64,000 nucleotides of DNA from an uncultured Rhodospirillales bacterium (GTDB taxonomy: Bacteria; Pseudomonadota; Alphaproteobacteria; Azospirillales; Azospirillaceae). The translations under genes and the position numbers were made by a program. The notes under the pieces are model-generated. The model was not told where the DNA came from. It saw only the letters and a list, made by a program, of their open reading frames with translations, and ran no database searches. This document shows, one piece after another, positions 1 through 9,038 of the stretch (position 1 is its first letter; the number at the start of each line of letters is the position of its first letter). The stretch covers positions 1-64,000 of the forward strand of contig CAIYNU010000008.1 in NCBI GenBank assembly GCA_903927615.1, written 5' to 3'.

Positions 1-102
1 AGGCCGACGGCCTTTGGTGGGGTCGTAGGGGCAAAGCCCCTACAAAATGCCTTCGGCGAGCAGGGCGGTGCCCAGGACCCCCCAAAGGCCGACGGCCTTT
101 GG
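1..102. repeat. Intergenic palindromic repeats (three hairpins)
   Basis: Three perfect inverted repeats sit downstream of the minus-strand gene that ends at 144. A 9-bp stem with a GAC loop (CCAAAGGCC at 82-90, GGCCTTTGG at 94-102) is repeated, cut by the window edge, at 1-17. Between them GTAGGGGC (25-32) pairs with GCCCCTAC (36-43). There is no clear T-run, so it may be a palindromic intergenic repeat family, a 3'-end stabiliser for the neighbouring transcript, or both. No coding sequence is visible in 1-143. Confidence 0.5.
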
Positions 103-143
103 AAACCACGACTTTTACCGCGCAATTTAGCGGACGTGGCCCA

Positions 144-2042
144 CTAGAGCTGGATTGAGGCCGGAGGTTCGCCAGCACAATGGCGATCCCACGCGAGGCG
201 GCAGGCCATGGCGAAATCCCGTGCAAAGCCAGACGCATCACAAAGGGGTGACGCCAGCATCCGCGACCTCAGTCCGGCGCGAATCGCGCCCAAGCGGTCG
301 CGGTCCAGCGCCCAGGTCGCGGCCAGACGCTCATATCCCTGTTCATCGGCGGCGACGGCGTCAGTCAGGCCCAGCGTCGTCAGGTAGCCGAAGGAATGGC
401 GGCTGGCGAGGGTATCGCCGGGACAAGTGATCACCGGCACGCCCATCCACAGTGTCTCCAGGGTGGTCAGGCCACCGCTGTACGGAAACGAATCGAGGGC
501 GATGTCGACGCTGCCAATCGCCGCCAGATGATCGGCCCGGGAGGTGCCGCCGGCAAAAACCAGGCGCCGGGGGGGAATGCCATGGTCGGCAAAGGCCGCC
601 CGGCAGCGGTTGCGGGTGACTGGACAGGCGAAGCCGACCGCCTTGAGCAACAGCCGCGACTCGGGAACCCGGTGGAGAATCCGACTCCACACCGCGATGG
701 CGTGGGGCGTAATCTTGCTCAAGAAATTGAACGAGCCGAAGGTGACGGGGCCGTCCGGACCGGCCGGCAGCGCCGTCACCGGCGGCGCCTCGGCGGGCGG
801 CTCCCAACATATATAGCTATGCGGGAGCCGAATGATCCGCTCCCGGTAACCGCCTTCCGCCTGCTCGGGCACCTGATGACGGTCGGCCAGCAGATAATCC
901 ATAGCGGCAAGACCGGTGGTGGCCGGATAACCGACCCACGCCATTTGAAGTGGCGCAGGCTTGAGAGAGAACAACTTTAGCCGATTTGACGCGGTATGAC
1001 CGCTCAGGTCGAAGAGAATATCGATGCCGTCGGCGCGAATCTGCTCCGCCACGGCCTGGTCGGTTTGGCCGTGGATCGAACGCCAGAGTGCCAGGGTCTG
1101 AAACCGTCCGGTTAGAGCATCGGCAACCGGACCGTTGCCATAGCAAACCAACCGGTGCCCGGCCGCCGCCAGCGCCGCCAGGGTTTCGATCACCAGGAAA
1201 CCGACGGCGTGGCGCCGAAAGTCGCCGGACACGAACCCCAACCGCGGCGACCCCGACCGGGTGCGGGCAGCCCCCGGCACGATGGGCCATGCGGCCCGGA
1301 CCCGGGCCGCATGGCGCGCGTCCCAATCGCGCGCTGCGGCCGACAGTTCGGGCAAGCCCAGTCCCGGCTGACAAAGCAGGGTAAACAACAGATTGCTCCG
1401 CACGTCGGCACGATCGGGCCAAACCGCCAGCACCCGGCGGTACTGTTCGACGGCTTCGTCGAGTCGGCCCTGTTCGCGCAACAGATTGCCGAGATTGCCG
1501 GCGGCATCGGCGAAATCGGGATCGAAGGCCAGCGCGCGCCGGTAGCACGTCTCGGCTTCCGCCAGCGCACCTTGGTCCTGAAGCGCCATTCCAAGATTGT
1601 TGTGAGTCGGCGGATCCCGTTCGTCCAGCACCAACGCCCGCCGGTAGCACGCCACCGCCAGATCGTGGCGGCCCGACTCCTGAAGGGCCACCCCCAGATG
1701 GTTATGGGCCTCGGCCCAATCGGGCAAGAGAGTCACGGCCCGTTCATAGTGGCGAACCGCGTCTTGCAGTTGCCCAACGGATCGCAGAACTTCCGCCAGA
1801 TTGTGGTGGATCGTACCCGACCGGTCGTTGATGGCCACGGCCCGACCGATCAGCGTCAGAGCTTCATCATGGTGGCCGCGCTGAAAGGCCGCCACCCCCA
1901 ACAAATGCAGACTGTCGAGATGATCCGGCGCCACCGCCAGAATCTCGCGATAAACCGCCTCCGCCTCGGTCAGACGCTCGGCTTGGTGATAAGCCAGCGC
2001 CTGGGCGAACGCGGTATCGATGGAAAATGACGGAGTCGACAT
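144..2042 (-). CDS. TPR-containing O-GlcNAc transferase-like glycosyltransferase (GT41/SPINDLY family)
   Basis: The 632-residue protein has about six tetratricopeptide repeats in its first 210 residues, with recurrent motifs such as HNNLGMALQDQG and AAGNLGNLLREQGRLDEA. A GT-B glycosyltransferase half of the O-GlcNAc transferase type follows. Family signatures are clear: SGHTASNRL in the N-terminal lobe, and DSFPYSGGLTTLETLWMGVP, the nucleotide-sugar binding loop, in the C-terminal lobe. There is no signal peptide, so it is probably cytoplasmic. Bacterial relatives with this layout glycosylate proteins or act in polysaccharide and flagellin modification; the acceptor here is unknown. The gene upstream ends 10 nt before this start, so the two are probably co-transcribed. 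The start ATG fits the onset of the TPR region. Confidence 0.9.
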   Translation of the reverse strand: MSTPSFSIDTAFAQALAYHQAERLTEAEAVYREILAVAPDHLDSLHLLGVAAFQRGHHDEALTLIGRAVAINDRSGTIHHNLAEVLRSVGQLQDAVRHYERAVTLLPDWAEAHNHLGVALQESGRHDLAVACYRRALVLDERDPPTHNNLGMALQDQGALAEAETCYRRALAFDPDFADAAGNLGNLLREQGRLDEAVEQYRRVLAVWPDRADVRSNLLFTLLCQPGLGLPELSAAARDWDARHAARVRAAWPIVPGAARTRSGSPRLGFVSGDFRRHAVGFLVIETLAALAAAGHRLVCYGNGPVADALTGRFQTLALWRSIHGQTDQAVAEQIRADGIDILFDLSGHTASNRLKLFSLKPAPLQMAWVGYPATTGLAAMDYLLADRHQVPEQAEGGYRERIIRLPHSYICWEPPAEAPPVTALPAGPDGPVTFGSFNFLSKITPHAIAVWSRILHRVPESRLLLKAVGFACPVTRNRCRAAFADHGIPPRRLVFAGGTSRADHLAAIGSVDIALDSFPYSGGLTTLETLWMGVPVITCPGDTLASRHSFGYLTTLGLTDAVAADEQGYERLAATWALDRDRLGAIRAGLRSRMLASPLCDASGFARDFAMACRLAWDRHCAGEPPASIQL

Positions 2043-2051
2043 CCTGTTCTT

Positions 2052-2825
2052 CTACTTCTTGTCAGAGGCCGCAGCCTCGGCATTGCTTCGGTTCTGGCCT
2101 TTGATGTTAACCTTCGAAGCCTCCGGCACCGTCGAGGTCGCCAGCAGGGACTCCAGGTCCCGGGGTGGCAGCGAGGCCCCATGAGCCAGAAAGCCGATGG
2201 CGGCTTCGCCATCACCAACCTGTATCGCCATCCGCAAACCATCGGTGTCACTATATGGCGCCGCGGGAAGCAACTCGTCCGGCTTTCCCTTATTCCAGGG
2301 GGTACAGGGCATCATTTTAAAAGATGATTTGGTTGCCTGATCGCTTTCCGGTTGCTGAATCACCACTTTATTAATTTTGATGCCGCTGAGAAAGATGGCA
2401 TCGTGGTCAATGGTGTAAAGTTCCGAATCGTCATCGTCGCTGGCAAATTCTATGGTGTCGGCCGAAATATGATGATAACCGCCAGTGACAAAACGCGCCA
2501 CGGAACGATTTGCGAAGTGAATAAGGTAATCGGAACCAAAGGCAACACCATTTTCCTGTCTTCGATTTTTCACGCAGTCGACACTCACGAACCAGCCGGC
2601 GAAGCGGTTGGTAAAAATTTGGAAAACTGAGGTTTCTTGAGCACCGCTAGCCGCCGCTTTTCCTTGATCGTCACCAGACGCCGGGGCGTCGGCCGCCGCC
2701 GGTGGTGCATGGCCCGGCCGTCCCGCCATATCCCAGACGTCCAGCAGACTCAGACTCTCAAATCCAACGCCAATTCCGACCGCCAACACCAGGAGGTAGG
2801 TGGCGAATTTCACCAGGATGGCCAT
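2052..2825 (-). CDS. Hypothetical membrane-anchored protein
   Basis: I do not recognise this 257-residue protein. Residues about 5-25 form one hydrophobic segment, an N-terminal anchor or uncleaved signal. An Ala/Pro-rich linker (about 40-65) follows, then a soluble, presumably periplasmic domain of about 150 residues. That domain has two isolated cysteines (VDCVKN and MMPCTPW) that could form a disulphide, an acidic ASDDDDSE stretch and an Asn/Ala/Lys-rich tail. It lies 10 nt upstream of the TPR glycosyltransferase on the same strand, which suggests one operon. Codon use matches neighbouring host genes in the N-terminus and is AT-richer in the middle. No enzymatic motif is seen. Confidence 0.7.
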   Translation of the reverse strand: MAILVKFATYLLVLAVGIGVGFESLSLLDVWDMAGRPGHAPPAAADAPASGDDQGKAAASGAQETSVFQIFTNRFAGWFVSVDCVKNRRQENGVAFGSDYLIHFANRSVARFVTGGYHHISADTIEFASDDDDSELYTIDHDAIFLSGIKINKVVIQQPESDQATKSSFKMMPCTPWNKGKPDELLPAAPYSDTDGLRMAIQVGDGEAAIGFLAHGASLPPRDLESLLATSTVPEASKVNIKGQNRSNAEAAASDKK

Positions 2826-2965
2826 AGTGCCCGCATTCCCTCACTCGAGCTGACGATGCTTGACAACATAGCTGATGTTCCGAATTTAATCTTTCCCAAG
2901 CGGATCAAATCGACGACGGTCTGCCCCCGCGCTTTAGTGGACAAACTGGCAAGGATGGTAATAAA

Positions 2966-3376
2966 ATGGACACAATTGGTGTAAAGGCCGACGAAACAAA
3001 TATTGACTCAATCGACATAACCAGGGAACATGAGGAGCTTCGGCGTCTTATAGATCAAGTCTATACAATGATGACAGGAGAGCCTACCGGAAAAAATTAT
3101 ATAGATGACATTGTCACCGCGGTTGAAACTATCCGAGTGGTGTTTACGCTACATTGCGAACACGAAGAGCTTATTATGTCTCACTCGGGTTGCGCCGGGT
3201 TTGACGACCATCAATCCTATCATACCTATATTGAAAAAACCCTAACGAACTTCGTTTCTGTTCTTAAAGCCAAGCTATTTCCAATCACCTCGAACACCGC
3301 ATCCCACGTCAAGCAGTGGCTCACGCTGCATATCATGAAACACGATGTCGATTTCCGCAACAAGCACAATCAATAA
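2966..3376 (+). CDS. Bacteriohemerythrin (single-domain)
   Basis: This 136-residue protein carries all seven ligands of a di-iron hemerythrin: H22, H63, E67, H82, H86, H122 and D127. The spacings (HxxxE, HxxxH, HxxxxD) are those of the family, and the length is typical for a stand-alone bacteriohemerythrin. Such proteins reversibly bind O2 and serve in oxygen storage, delivery or sensing, often in microaerophilic or motile bacteria. There is no signal peptide, so it should be cytosolic. The start is supported by an AAGGATGG ribosome site about 8 nt upstream. The gene is markedly AT-richer than its surroundings, as is the DNA just before it, which suggests horizontal acquisition or relaxed codon use. 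Confidence 0.88.
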   Translation: MDTIGVKADETNIDSIDITREHEELRRLIDQVYTMMTGEPTGKNYIDDIVTAVETIRVVFTLHCEHEELIMSHSGCAGFDDHQSYHTYIEKTLTNFVSVLKAKLFPITSNTASHVKQWLTLHIMKHDVDFRNKHNQ

Positions 3377-3668
3377 TCCGACATGGCCCGCCTGCTTCAC
3401 TTCGACTGAGACTGCCCGGCAACTTTCCGTCATTACGACGGGGGCCAATGCACGCCACGCATAACGGCGAACCGTGAAACGGTCAAGGACGGTCAGACCC
3501 GGCAATCCGTTCCGTGTGTCCTGGGACAGCGTGACGGGGGCGACTGGCGTCACTGCTCTGTTCGGCCACGGCGCCGTTACGGCTTTCCCGGTCGATGTCG
3601 ACTGAATCAGCACTTTACCGCCAGGAATGTTAAAGTGCCCCGGCCACGATCGATCAAGGAATGATGCC

Positions 3669-4217
3669 ATGCGCCACATTACCATGGTTATGGTTTTACT
3701 GGCCTTCGTCGGGACCGCCGCCGCTGAAAGCCCGAGCCCCGGAACCCCGGGGGGCGGAACGACCCCTGGAACCGCGACCGCCCACAACGCCCACCCGGCG
3801 ACCACCGCAGCCGACGCCAAGGCGAACCGTAACACCTGTCAGATCAGAGACCTAGCCCCCTGCGCGCGGGCCAAACTGGCGGGTGCGGCCCTGGCCGGCG
3901 CGGCCTTGGCCGGCGCCAATTTGACCGAGGCCGATCTGGCCGGAGCAGACCTCAAACAGGCCCACCTGGCCCGCGCCAACCTCGCCGGCGCCGATCTTGG
4001 TGAAGCCAAACTGATGGAAGCTGATCTGGTCGGCGCCGATCTGCGGGATGCCAACCTCGGCAATGCCGATCTGACCCGTGCCGACCTGCGGAGCGCCGAC
4101 CTCAGCGGCGCCGCCCTCGACGGCGCCAAGCTGGAAGGCGCCATCCTCAGCGGCGCGACCTGGACCGACGGCCACAAGTGCCGGCACGGCTCGATCGGCA
4201 CCTGCAAGCACCCGTAA
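3669..4217 (+). CDS. Secreted pentapeptide-repeat protein
   Basis: A 182-residue protein starts at the ATG at 3669, preceded by AAGGA at 3656-3660. Residues 1-19 form a Sec signal peptide ending in GTAAA, followed by a Pro/Gly/Thr-rich linker. From about residue 70 it consists of A(D/N)LxxA-type pentapeptides (for example GANLTEADLAGADLK), about 18 tandem units that should fold as a right-handed quadrilateral beta-helix. Four cysteines flank the helix (CQIRDLAPC before it, CRHGSIGTC after it) and may cap it by disulphides in the periplasm. Function is unknown; such helices usually act as binding scaffolds. An upstream in-frame ATG at 3627 is less likely because it would hide the signal peptide. 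Confidence 0.8.
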   Translation: MRHITMVMVLLAFVGTAAAESPSPGTPGGGTTPGTATAHNAHPATTAADAKANRNTCQIRDLAPCARAKLAGAALAGAALAGANLTEADLAGADLKQAHLARANLAGADLGEAKLMEADLVGADLRDANLGNADLTRADLRSADLSGAALDGAKLEGAILSGATWTDGHKCRHGSIGTCKHP

Positions 4218-4252
4218 CGGCGCAAACCTCCTGGATTGGCGTCGACCGCCAC

Positions 4253-4969
4253 TCACGGCTTCAACAGCAAATCCCGCGCCTGGTTGAGCTTGGACGCAAG
4301 CCAGGTTGAGCCGCCATGGTCAGGGTGAACCCTGGCCATCAGAGCGCGGTGCGCGTCCTTAATCGCCGCCAAATCGGCCCCTGGCTTTAAGCCCAGAATC
4401 GCAAACGCATCTTCCCGAGTCATCGAGTCGCCGCCGCCACGGCCACCACCGTTCCGATCCGCCGCCGCCGCCGCGCCTTGGCGCCAGTCCGGCGTCTGGG
4501 TGCGATCGAGCCAAGCTTCCAGCACCGGAACCGAGGGCGGGTCGGTCTGACGACAGTCGTCCAGAAGCGCCAGCAATTGGTCAAATGCCATCTGGTCCAG
4601 CATACGACCGGCAAAGCGACCGGTCAGCACCCGTCCGGACAGCGCGCCGCTGTCGTGGTCGAGTGTCATGCACAGCAGCCGGGTTTCGACCTGGGAACAA
4701 CGGCCGGGCGCCGGCCCGGCGGCACCGCCGAGGCCAAGGCGGCGGCGCCAGCCGCCCCAGCGCAGGACCAAGGGCGTCGCCAGCGCCGCGGCACTGAACA
4801 CCAGACCTTCACGACCACTGATAATCAACAGAACAGCGACCCCGGCCAGCACCACGCCCGCGGTCCATCGGACAATTTGCGCCAGCACCCGCGGCTCGGC
4901 GGCCAGAAAGCCCCGAACGATCAGCACCAGGCCGACGAGCAGAGCAAGACCAAGAAGGAGTTGCGGCAC
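4253..4969 (-). CDS. Membrane-anchored DnaJ-domain protein
   Basis: The 238-residue protein has two or three hydrophobic segments near the N-terminus (about residues 3-20, 32-50 and 55-70), a variable middle and a C-terminal J domain. The J domain holds the HPD tripeptide (ARVHPDHGGS) and the DAFAILGLKPGAD helix I motif. This arrangement, with the J domain at the extreme C-terminus behind membrane helices, resembles Tim14/Pam18-like proteins common in alphaproteobacteria. They recruit DnaK to the inner membrane. It sits 48 nt downstream of the VWA-protein gene on the same strand and is probably co-transcribed with it. The client is unknown. Confidence 0.85.
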   Translation of the reverse strand: MPQLLLGLALLVGLVLIVRGFLAAEPRVLAQIVRWTAGVVLAGVAVLLIISGREGLVFSAAALATPLVLRWGGWRRRLGLGGAAGPAPGRCSQVETRLLCMTLDHDSGALSGRVLTGRFAGRMLDQMAFDQLLALLDDCRQTDPPSVPVLEAWLDRTQTPDWRQGAAAAADRNGGGRGGGDSMTREDAFAILGLKPGADLAAIKDAHRALMARVHPDHGGSTWLASKLNQARDLLLKP

Positions 4970-5017
4970 GATGTCTCCTTACGGTTAGGTCTCCTCACTG
5001 ACCGGTTGAGTCCACCT

Positions 5018-5743
5018 TTACGGCCGGGCAGACCGCGCCATCTGGTCAGTCAAGAGCCGCACCAATCCGCCGCGACGACGGCCAAGGTCTTCCAGCGCAG
5101 CCCTCCCGCCGGCCGCGAACACCGCCACCGCCGACAACAGGTCTTTAAGCTGTTGGGCACTGGTCCCATCGAAGCGGCACCAAGCCCCCCCGCTCAGCCG
5201 GGCCACCTGCTGAAAAGCGCGCTGTGCGGTGGGATCGTCACCCTCCTGGAACAAAAAGACCGGAACTCCCAACACCCCGAGTTGCCCGGCCAGATCGCCC
5301 AGCCGGTCAACATCCTCTTCCATGCTGTCGCCAACCGCCACCAGGGCGTTGACGCGCTGCTCACCCGTTTCGGTGATGGCGTGTCCCAGCACCCGGCACC
5401 ATTGGGTTTGCCCGGCCAGGCACGTCACCGCGGTCATCCGCCGCAACAATTCGGGCGCACAGGCCAGCCAGGGGGCAGACTTGCATTCACCGAAGCCGCG
5501 AAAGAACACCAGTTGGATGTCCAGCCCGCCCAGCGCCGCGGTGGCTTCGAACATTTTGCCCTGAAGCTGGCAGGCCCGATCCCAGGTTGGCTGACGACTG
5601 GCGGTGGCGTCCATGGCGAACATCAGCCGACCGCGCCGCGCCGCAGCGGCCGGCCGCGGCACCGTTTCGAGCCGACGAAGAAAAGCCGCAATCTGTTCGG
5701 GAGAGGATTTGTCCGCCGGAAGGTTGCCGCTGTTCGCCATCAC
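5018..5743 (-). CDS. VWA-domain protein
   Basis: The 241-residue protein has a von Willebrand factor A fold. The beta1 MIDAS motif appears as DATAS (DxTxS) at about residues 45-49, and the later strands ALVAVGDSMEEDVD and VPVFLFQEGDD supply the remaining metal-site acidic residues. No signal peptide or membrane helix is evident. Proteins of this size are found next to DnaJ-domain genes in alphaproteobacteria and probably act as metal-dependent protein-binding modules, but no specific role is established. It lies 49 nt downstream of the nicotinate phosphoribosyltransferase gene, in what looks like one minus-strand operon. Confidence 0.8.
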   Translation of the reverse strand: MMANSGNLPADKSSPEQIAAFLRRLETVPRPAAAARRGRLMFAMDATASRQPTWDRACQLQGKMFEATAALGGLDIQLVFFRGFGECKSAPWLACAPELLRRMTAVTCLAGQTQWCRVLGHAITETGEQRVNALVAVGDSMEEDVDRLGDLAGQLGVLGVPVFLFQEGDDPTAQRAFQQVARLSGGAWCRFDGTSAQQLKDLLSAVAVFAAGGRAALEDLGRRRGGLVRLLTDQMARSARP

Positions 5744-5792
5744 CGCCCCTCCCCGTCCCCACCCGCCGCCAATAACCGACCCCGCAAACCGG

Positions 5793-6944
5793 TCAGCGGC
5801 GACGGAACAGGAACTCCCGGCCCAGCTTGACCCGGTTCACTCCATTATACTCGATGATATCCGCCGTGGCATAGGTCTCGGTCCAGTTCTCGGGCAGAAA
5901 CGAGCCCGTCCCGATGATGTTAATGGGCGCGTTGGCATCGGCCATCACCCGGCACTTGGCGGGGCCGAAGCCACTGGAGGCGACGATCTTGACGTTGGGG
6001 AAACCGGCGCGATCCAACGCATCCCGAACGTGGAACACCGCTGCCGCCGATACCCCGGCGCCGATCAGATAGCGCAACTGGGTTTCGTCGCGGTAACCCC
6101 GCACGGCGTCGGGCGCATGACGCTCCAAAGCCGCATACGAGGCGGTGGGATCCAGGCCCTCGACAAAGCGACTGCCGGCGGTATCGATGCGCACGGCCAG
6201 ACGCCCAGCCTCGGCCATTTCGGGAAAACGTCGGGCCACCGCGATGCTGTCGGTAACTTCTTTGCCGAAATAATCCACCAGCACGGTCAAGGGCAGGTCG
6301 GGATAGGTCTCGTGAAACATCTCGGCGGCGCGCACCGTCGAACCGGCATAGCCGATCAGCGCGTGGGGCATGGTGCCCCGGCCCGCCGCCTCGCCGAAAT
6401 AGTGCGCGGTGGCATCGCTGGCGTTGCCGACAAATCCCACCGCCCCGACCTTGCGGCGCGCCCGTTCGGAACCCACCGAAGCGGCGTAGGCCATGAGTTC
6501 GGCCATTTCGATGCCGGCACAGTGGCGGGCATCCATGGCCAGAAAGGCCACGCTCGGCAAGTCCGAACACATGGTATAGGCGTTGTAGGCCGCGACGCAG
6601 GCCGGCCCCAATTTCATCAACAGGATCGTCTCCAATTCCACCAGATGGTAGAAGGAGCCGGTCAGGTATAGCATCGGTTCACCGGCGCCAACCCACTTGC
6701 CTTCGGGGTAGTGGACGGTGATCTGGACTTCAAAGCCACGCTGACGCGCCACCGACTCCAGCCAGGCCACCGCCAGACGCGGCGCCGACAGCACCGGGCG
6801 GCGCATAAACACCGCATAAGTCACCGAGCAATCACCAAAGCGTGCAACCGCCCCCTTGGTGCGCTTGAAATAGACGTCGGTCCACCCAGAGATGGCGTCC
6901 CCAGCCGGGCCATCGACTGCGGGAGAACTGGGTTTTGTCGTCAT
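5793..6944 (-). CDS. pncB: Nicotinate phosphoribosyltransferase (short type)
   Basis: This 383-residue protein belongs to the nicotinate/quinolinate phosphoribosyltransferase fold. It shows TDVYFKRT near the N-terminus, a conserved central barrel (FVGNASDATAHYF, VLVDYFGKE, AVRIDTAGS), and the C-terminal phosphate-binding segment NIIGTGSFLP. It would convert nicotinate and PRPP to nicotinate mononucleotide, salvaging NAD precursors. The length matches the shorter archaeal/alphaproteobacterial form rather than E. coli PncB. It is 46 nt downstream of the DAHP synthase gene. The other candidate, quinolinate phosphoribosyltransferase, is less likely given the TDVYFKRT start and overall length. Confidence 0.85.
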   Translation of the reverse strand: MTTKPSSPAVDGPAGDAISGWTDVYFKRTKGAVARFGDCSVTYAVFMRRPVLSAPRLAVAWLESVARQRGFEVQITVHYPEGKWVGAGEPMLYLTGSFYHLVELETILLMKLGPACVAAYNAYTMCSDLPSVAFLAMDARHCAGIEMAELMAYAASVGSERARRKVGAVGFVGNASDATAHYFGEAAGRGTMPHALIGYAGSTVRAAEMFHETYPDLPLTVLVDYFGKEVTDSIAVARRFPEMAEAGRLAVRIDTAGSRFVEGLDPTASYAALERHAPDAVRGYRDETQLRYLIGAGVSAAAVFHVRDALDRAGFPNVKIVASSGFGPAKCRVMADANAPINIIGTGSFLPENWTETYATADIIEYNGVNRVKLGREFLFRRR

Positions 6945-6990
6945 AACGCCCCTCCGCTTGGCATCGCTCCGGTCCGATCAAACCGGATCA

Positions 6991-8388
6991 TCAAAGCGCC
7001 GCCGCCGCCCGTCGGGCGTCCCGGCGCTTTTGCTTTTCGGCGCGCAGCTCCTCCGCCATCAAAAACGCCAGCTCCAACGACTGGTTGGCATTCAGGCGGG
7101 GATCGCAGGCGGTGTCGTAATCCTCGGACAACAGGTCGACGTCCGTAACGTTGTCGGCGCCGCCGGTACATTCGGTCACGTCACGCCCGGTCATCTCGAA
7201 ATGAACGCCGCCGGCATGCACGCCTTCATCCCGGCAGACCTTGAAGAAGCCCTGGAGTTCCCGGGCAATCGACTCGAAGGGCCGGGTTTTGACCCCCGAC
7301 GCGGCCTTGACCGTGTTGCCGTGCATGGGGTCGCTGAGCCAGACTACCGAACAACCGGCGGCCTTGACCGCACGAACCAACGGTGGCAGCTTTTCCAACA
7401 CCTTGTCGTGCCCCATGCGGATGATCAGGGTCAACCGGCCGGGCTCATTCCGAGGATTGAGCCGATCAATCAACCGCAGCAGGTCGTCGGCGGCAAGGCT
7501 GGGTCCGCACTTGAGCCCGATGGGGTTGGGAACCCCGCGCAGAAACTCCACATGGGCACCGTCGGCCTGACGGGTGCGGTCGCCGATCCACAACATATGA
7601 GCCGAGGTGGCCGTCCACGGTTCGCCCCCGGTGGTGCTGTCACGGCGGGTCAGCGCCTCCTCGTAGGGCAAAAGCAACGCCTCGTGGGAGGTGAAGAACT
7701 CGATTTCCCGAATCTGCGGCGTGGTCCTGCTGGTGATGCCGCAGGCCGCCATGAATTCCAGGGATTCCGTCAACCGGTCCGCCAGTTCCTGGAATCGCAG
7801 CGCGGGCGGTTGCTTGTGGACGAATTCCAGGGTCCACTCATGCACCCGGCTGAGGTCGGCGTACCCCCCCTGGGAGAACGCGCGCAACAGGTTCAGGGTT
7901 GCCGCCGACTGATAGTAGGCCTTGATCATGCGCTCGGGATCCGGCTCCCGCGCCGCTTCGGTGAAGTCCATGCCGTTGATCATGTCGCCGCGGTACGACG
8001 GCAGCCGAACGCCCTTCACCTCTTCAATGTCCGACGAGCGCGGCTTGGCGAACTGACCGGCCATACGGCCGATGCGAATCACCGGCACGCCGCAGCCGAA
8101 CGCCAGCACCGCCGCCATCTGGAGCAGCACCCGGAACGTGTCGCGGATATGGTTGGTTTCGAAGTCGGCGAAGCTTTCGGCGCAATCCCCGCCCTGAAGC
8201 ACAAACGCCTTACCATCGGCCGCCAGCGCCAACTGATCCTTAAGCCGCCGGATCTCGCCCGCGAACACCAGGGGAGGCAGTCGCCCCAAGCGGGCGGTGG
8301 TCTCGGCCAGCAGAGTCTGGTCCCGATATCCGGGAACCTGACAGATTGGCTTGGTCCGCCAACTCTCGCGACTCCATTCCTCAACCAT
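6991..8388 (-). CDS. Class II 3-deoxy-D-arabino-heptulosonate-7-phosphate synthase
   Basis: The enzyme condenses phosphoenolpyruvate with erythrose-4-phosphate, the first step of the shikimate pathway. The 465-residue length and sequence are those of the plant-like class II family: [20 protein letters not shown], a DPMHGNT metal/substrate motif and [14 protein letters not shown] near the C-terminus. The start ([21 protein letters not shown]) agrees with other class II enzymes. The metal-binding Cys (GGDC), His (DPMHGNT) and Glu residues are present. It is the first gene of a likely minus-strand operon with pncB, the VWA gene and the dnaJ-like gene. It faces the bufferin operon across a 333-nt divergent promoter region. 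Confidence 0.95.
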   Translation of the reverse strand: MVEEWSRESWRTKPICQVPGYRDQTLLAETTARLGRLPPLVFAGEIRRLKDQLALAADGKAFVLQGGDCAESFADFETNHIRDTFRVLLQMAAVLAFGCGVPVIRIGRMAGQFAKPRSSDIEEVKGVRLPSYRGDMINGMDFTEAAREPDPERMIKAYYQSAATLNLLRAFSQGGYADLSRVHEWTLEFVHKQPPALRFQELADRLTESLEFMAACGITSRTTPQIREIEFFTSHEALLLPYEEALTRRDSTTGGEPWTATSAHMLWIGDRTRQADGAHVEFLRGVPNPIGLKCGPSLAADDLLRLIDRLNPRNEPGRLTLIIRMGHDKVLEKLPPLVRAVKAAGCSVVWLSDPMHGNTVKAASGVKTRPFESIARELQGFFKVCRDEGVHAGGVHFEMTGRDVTECTGGADNVTDVDLLSEDYDTACDPRLNANQSLELAFLMAEELRAEKQKRRDARRAAAAL

Positions 8389-8721
8389 GACCCTTCTCTT
8401 TCCCTTGTCTGGCTAGGGCCAGCCCCGTCAACCCAACGCACCGAACCGGCTGACCGACCCACCGAAAAAGCTGGCTATAACCGGTTACGCCCCAGGATGC
8501 CAGACCGATCTCGCGCGCCCCGATGTCAAAGGGTGGGCGCCGGCGGATGGCAGTCAAGGCACCAGACCCATCCCACCCGGGGTAACGCCCGGTGCATGCT
8601 TTTTTTTGTCGGACCGAGTGTTGTTTTTAACGATTTTCACCAATCTTGTTCCCTGTGGAGAACCGCCGCCGGGGTTTCACAACAGCTCCGGCCAATTGAA
8701 ATCGCGCTTGGGAGATCGTTG
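8389..8721. promoter_or_regulatory. Divergent intergenic region between DAHP synthase and bufA
   Basis: This 333-nt stretch holds no gene and must contain promoters for both directions. A perfect palindrome TAACCGGTTA lies at 8478-8487. A GGGGTAACG element at about 8579-8587 is followed by a run of eight T residues at 8600-8607. Bufferin operons elsewhere can be driven by an ECF sigma factor using a GTAACC / CGAA-type promoter; GTAAC is present here but I do not see a convincing -10 at the right spacing. Promoter assignment is therefore open. Confidence 0.4.
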
Positions 8722-9015
8722 ATGTCCAATAAGAGTAAAACCACCTTTTCGGTTGCGGTCGCGCTTGCCGGTGCCGTCGCCTCGGTGTCGTTCGCCATTC
8801 CGGCCAGCGCCGACGACATCAAGCAGGTGAGGTGTTATGGCGTTGCCAAGGCCGGGGAAAACGGCTGCGCCAGTGCCGCCGCCAATCATAGCTGCGCCGG
8901 CGAGACCACCACCAATTACAATGGCGAGGACTGGAAGTTGGTTCCCGCCGGAACATGCACCACCATGGGCGGCAAAGATCAGCCGTTCAAGGGCACCGGC
9001 ATGATATCGCACTAA
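8722..9015 (+). CDS. bufA: Bufferin-type RiPP metallophore precursor (DUF2282, BufA)
   Basis: A 97-residue precursor starts at the ATG at 8722. Residues 1-30 form a Sec signal peptide ending in PASA. The mature part contains exactly four cysteines, C38, C49, C58 and C79, in the pattern RCYG, NGCAS, HSCAG and GTCTT that typifies DUF2282 proteins. In characterised bufferins the central cysteines are turned into thiooxazole heterocycles by the BufB/BufC pair, and the exported peptide chelates copper. All four genes expected for such an operon follow directly. The coding frame remains open upstream of 8722, but the signal peptide and operon context fix the start. The copper role is inferred from the family. 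Confidence 0.9.
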   Translation: MSNKSKTTFSVAVALAGAVASVSFAIPASADDIKQVRCYGVAKAGENGCASAAANHSCAGETTTNYNGEDWKLVPAGTCTTMGGKDQPFKGTGMISH

Positions 9016-9038
9016 ACGGTTCCCAAAGCGCGGACGCC

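Noticed and set aside
3275-3835. Minus-strand frame opposite the pentapeptide protein start
   Set aside because: It overlaps the hemerythrin and pentapeptide genes antisense and lacks a ribosome site; the signal-peptide-like start is a by-product of Ala codons.
4478-5830. A 450-residue plus-strand open frame
   Set aside because: It is antisense to the DnaJ-like and VWA genes, has no domain-like features and is Gln/Arg/Pro-rich, typical of GC-rich shadow frames.
6892-9015. A 707-residue plus-strand open frame ending in bufA
   Set aside because: Most of it is antisense to the class II DAHP synthase and pncB genes, which have clear motifs. Only the last 97 codons, with a signal peptide, are real.
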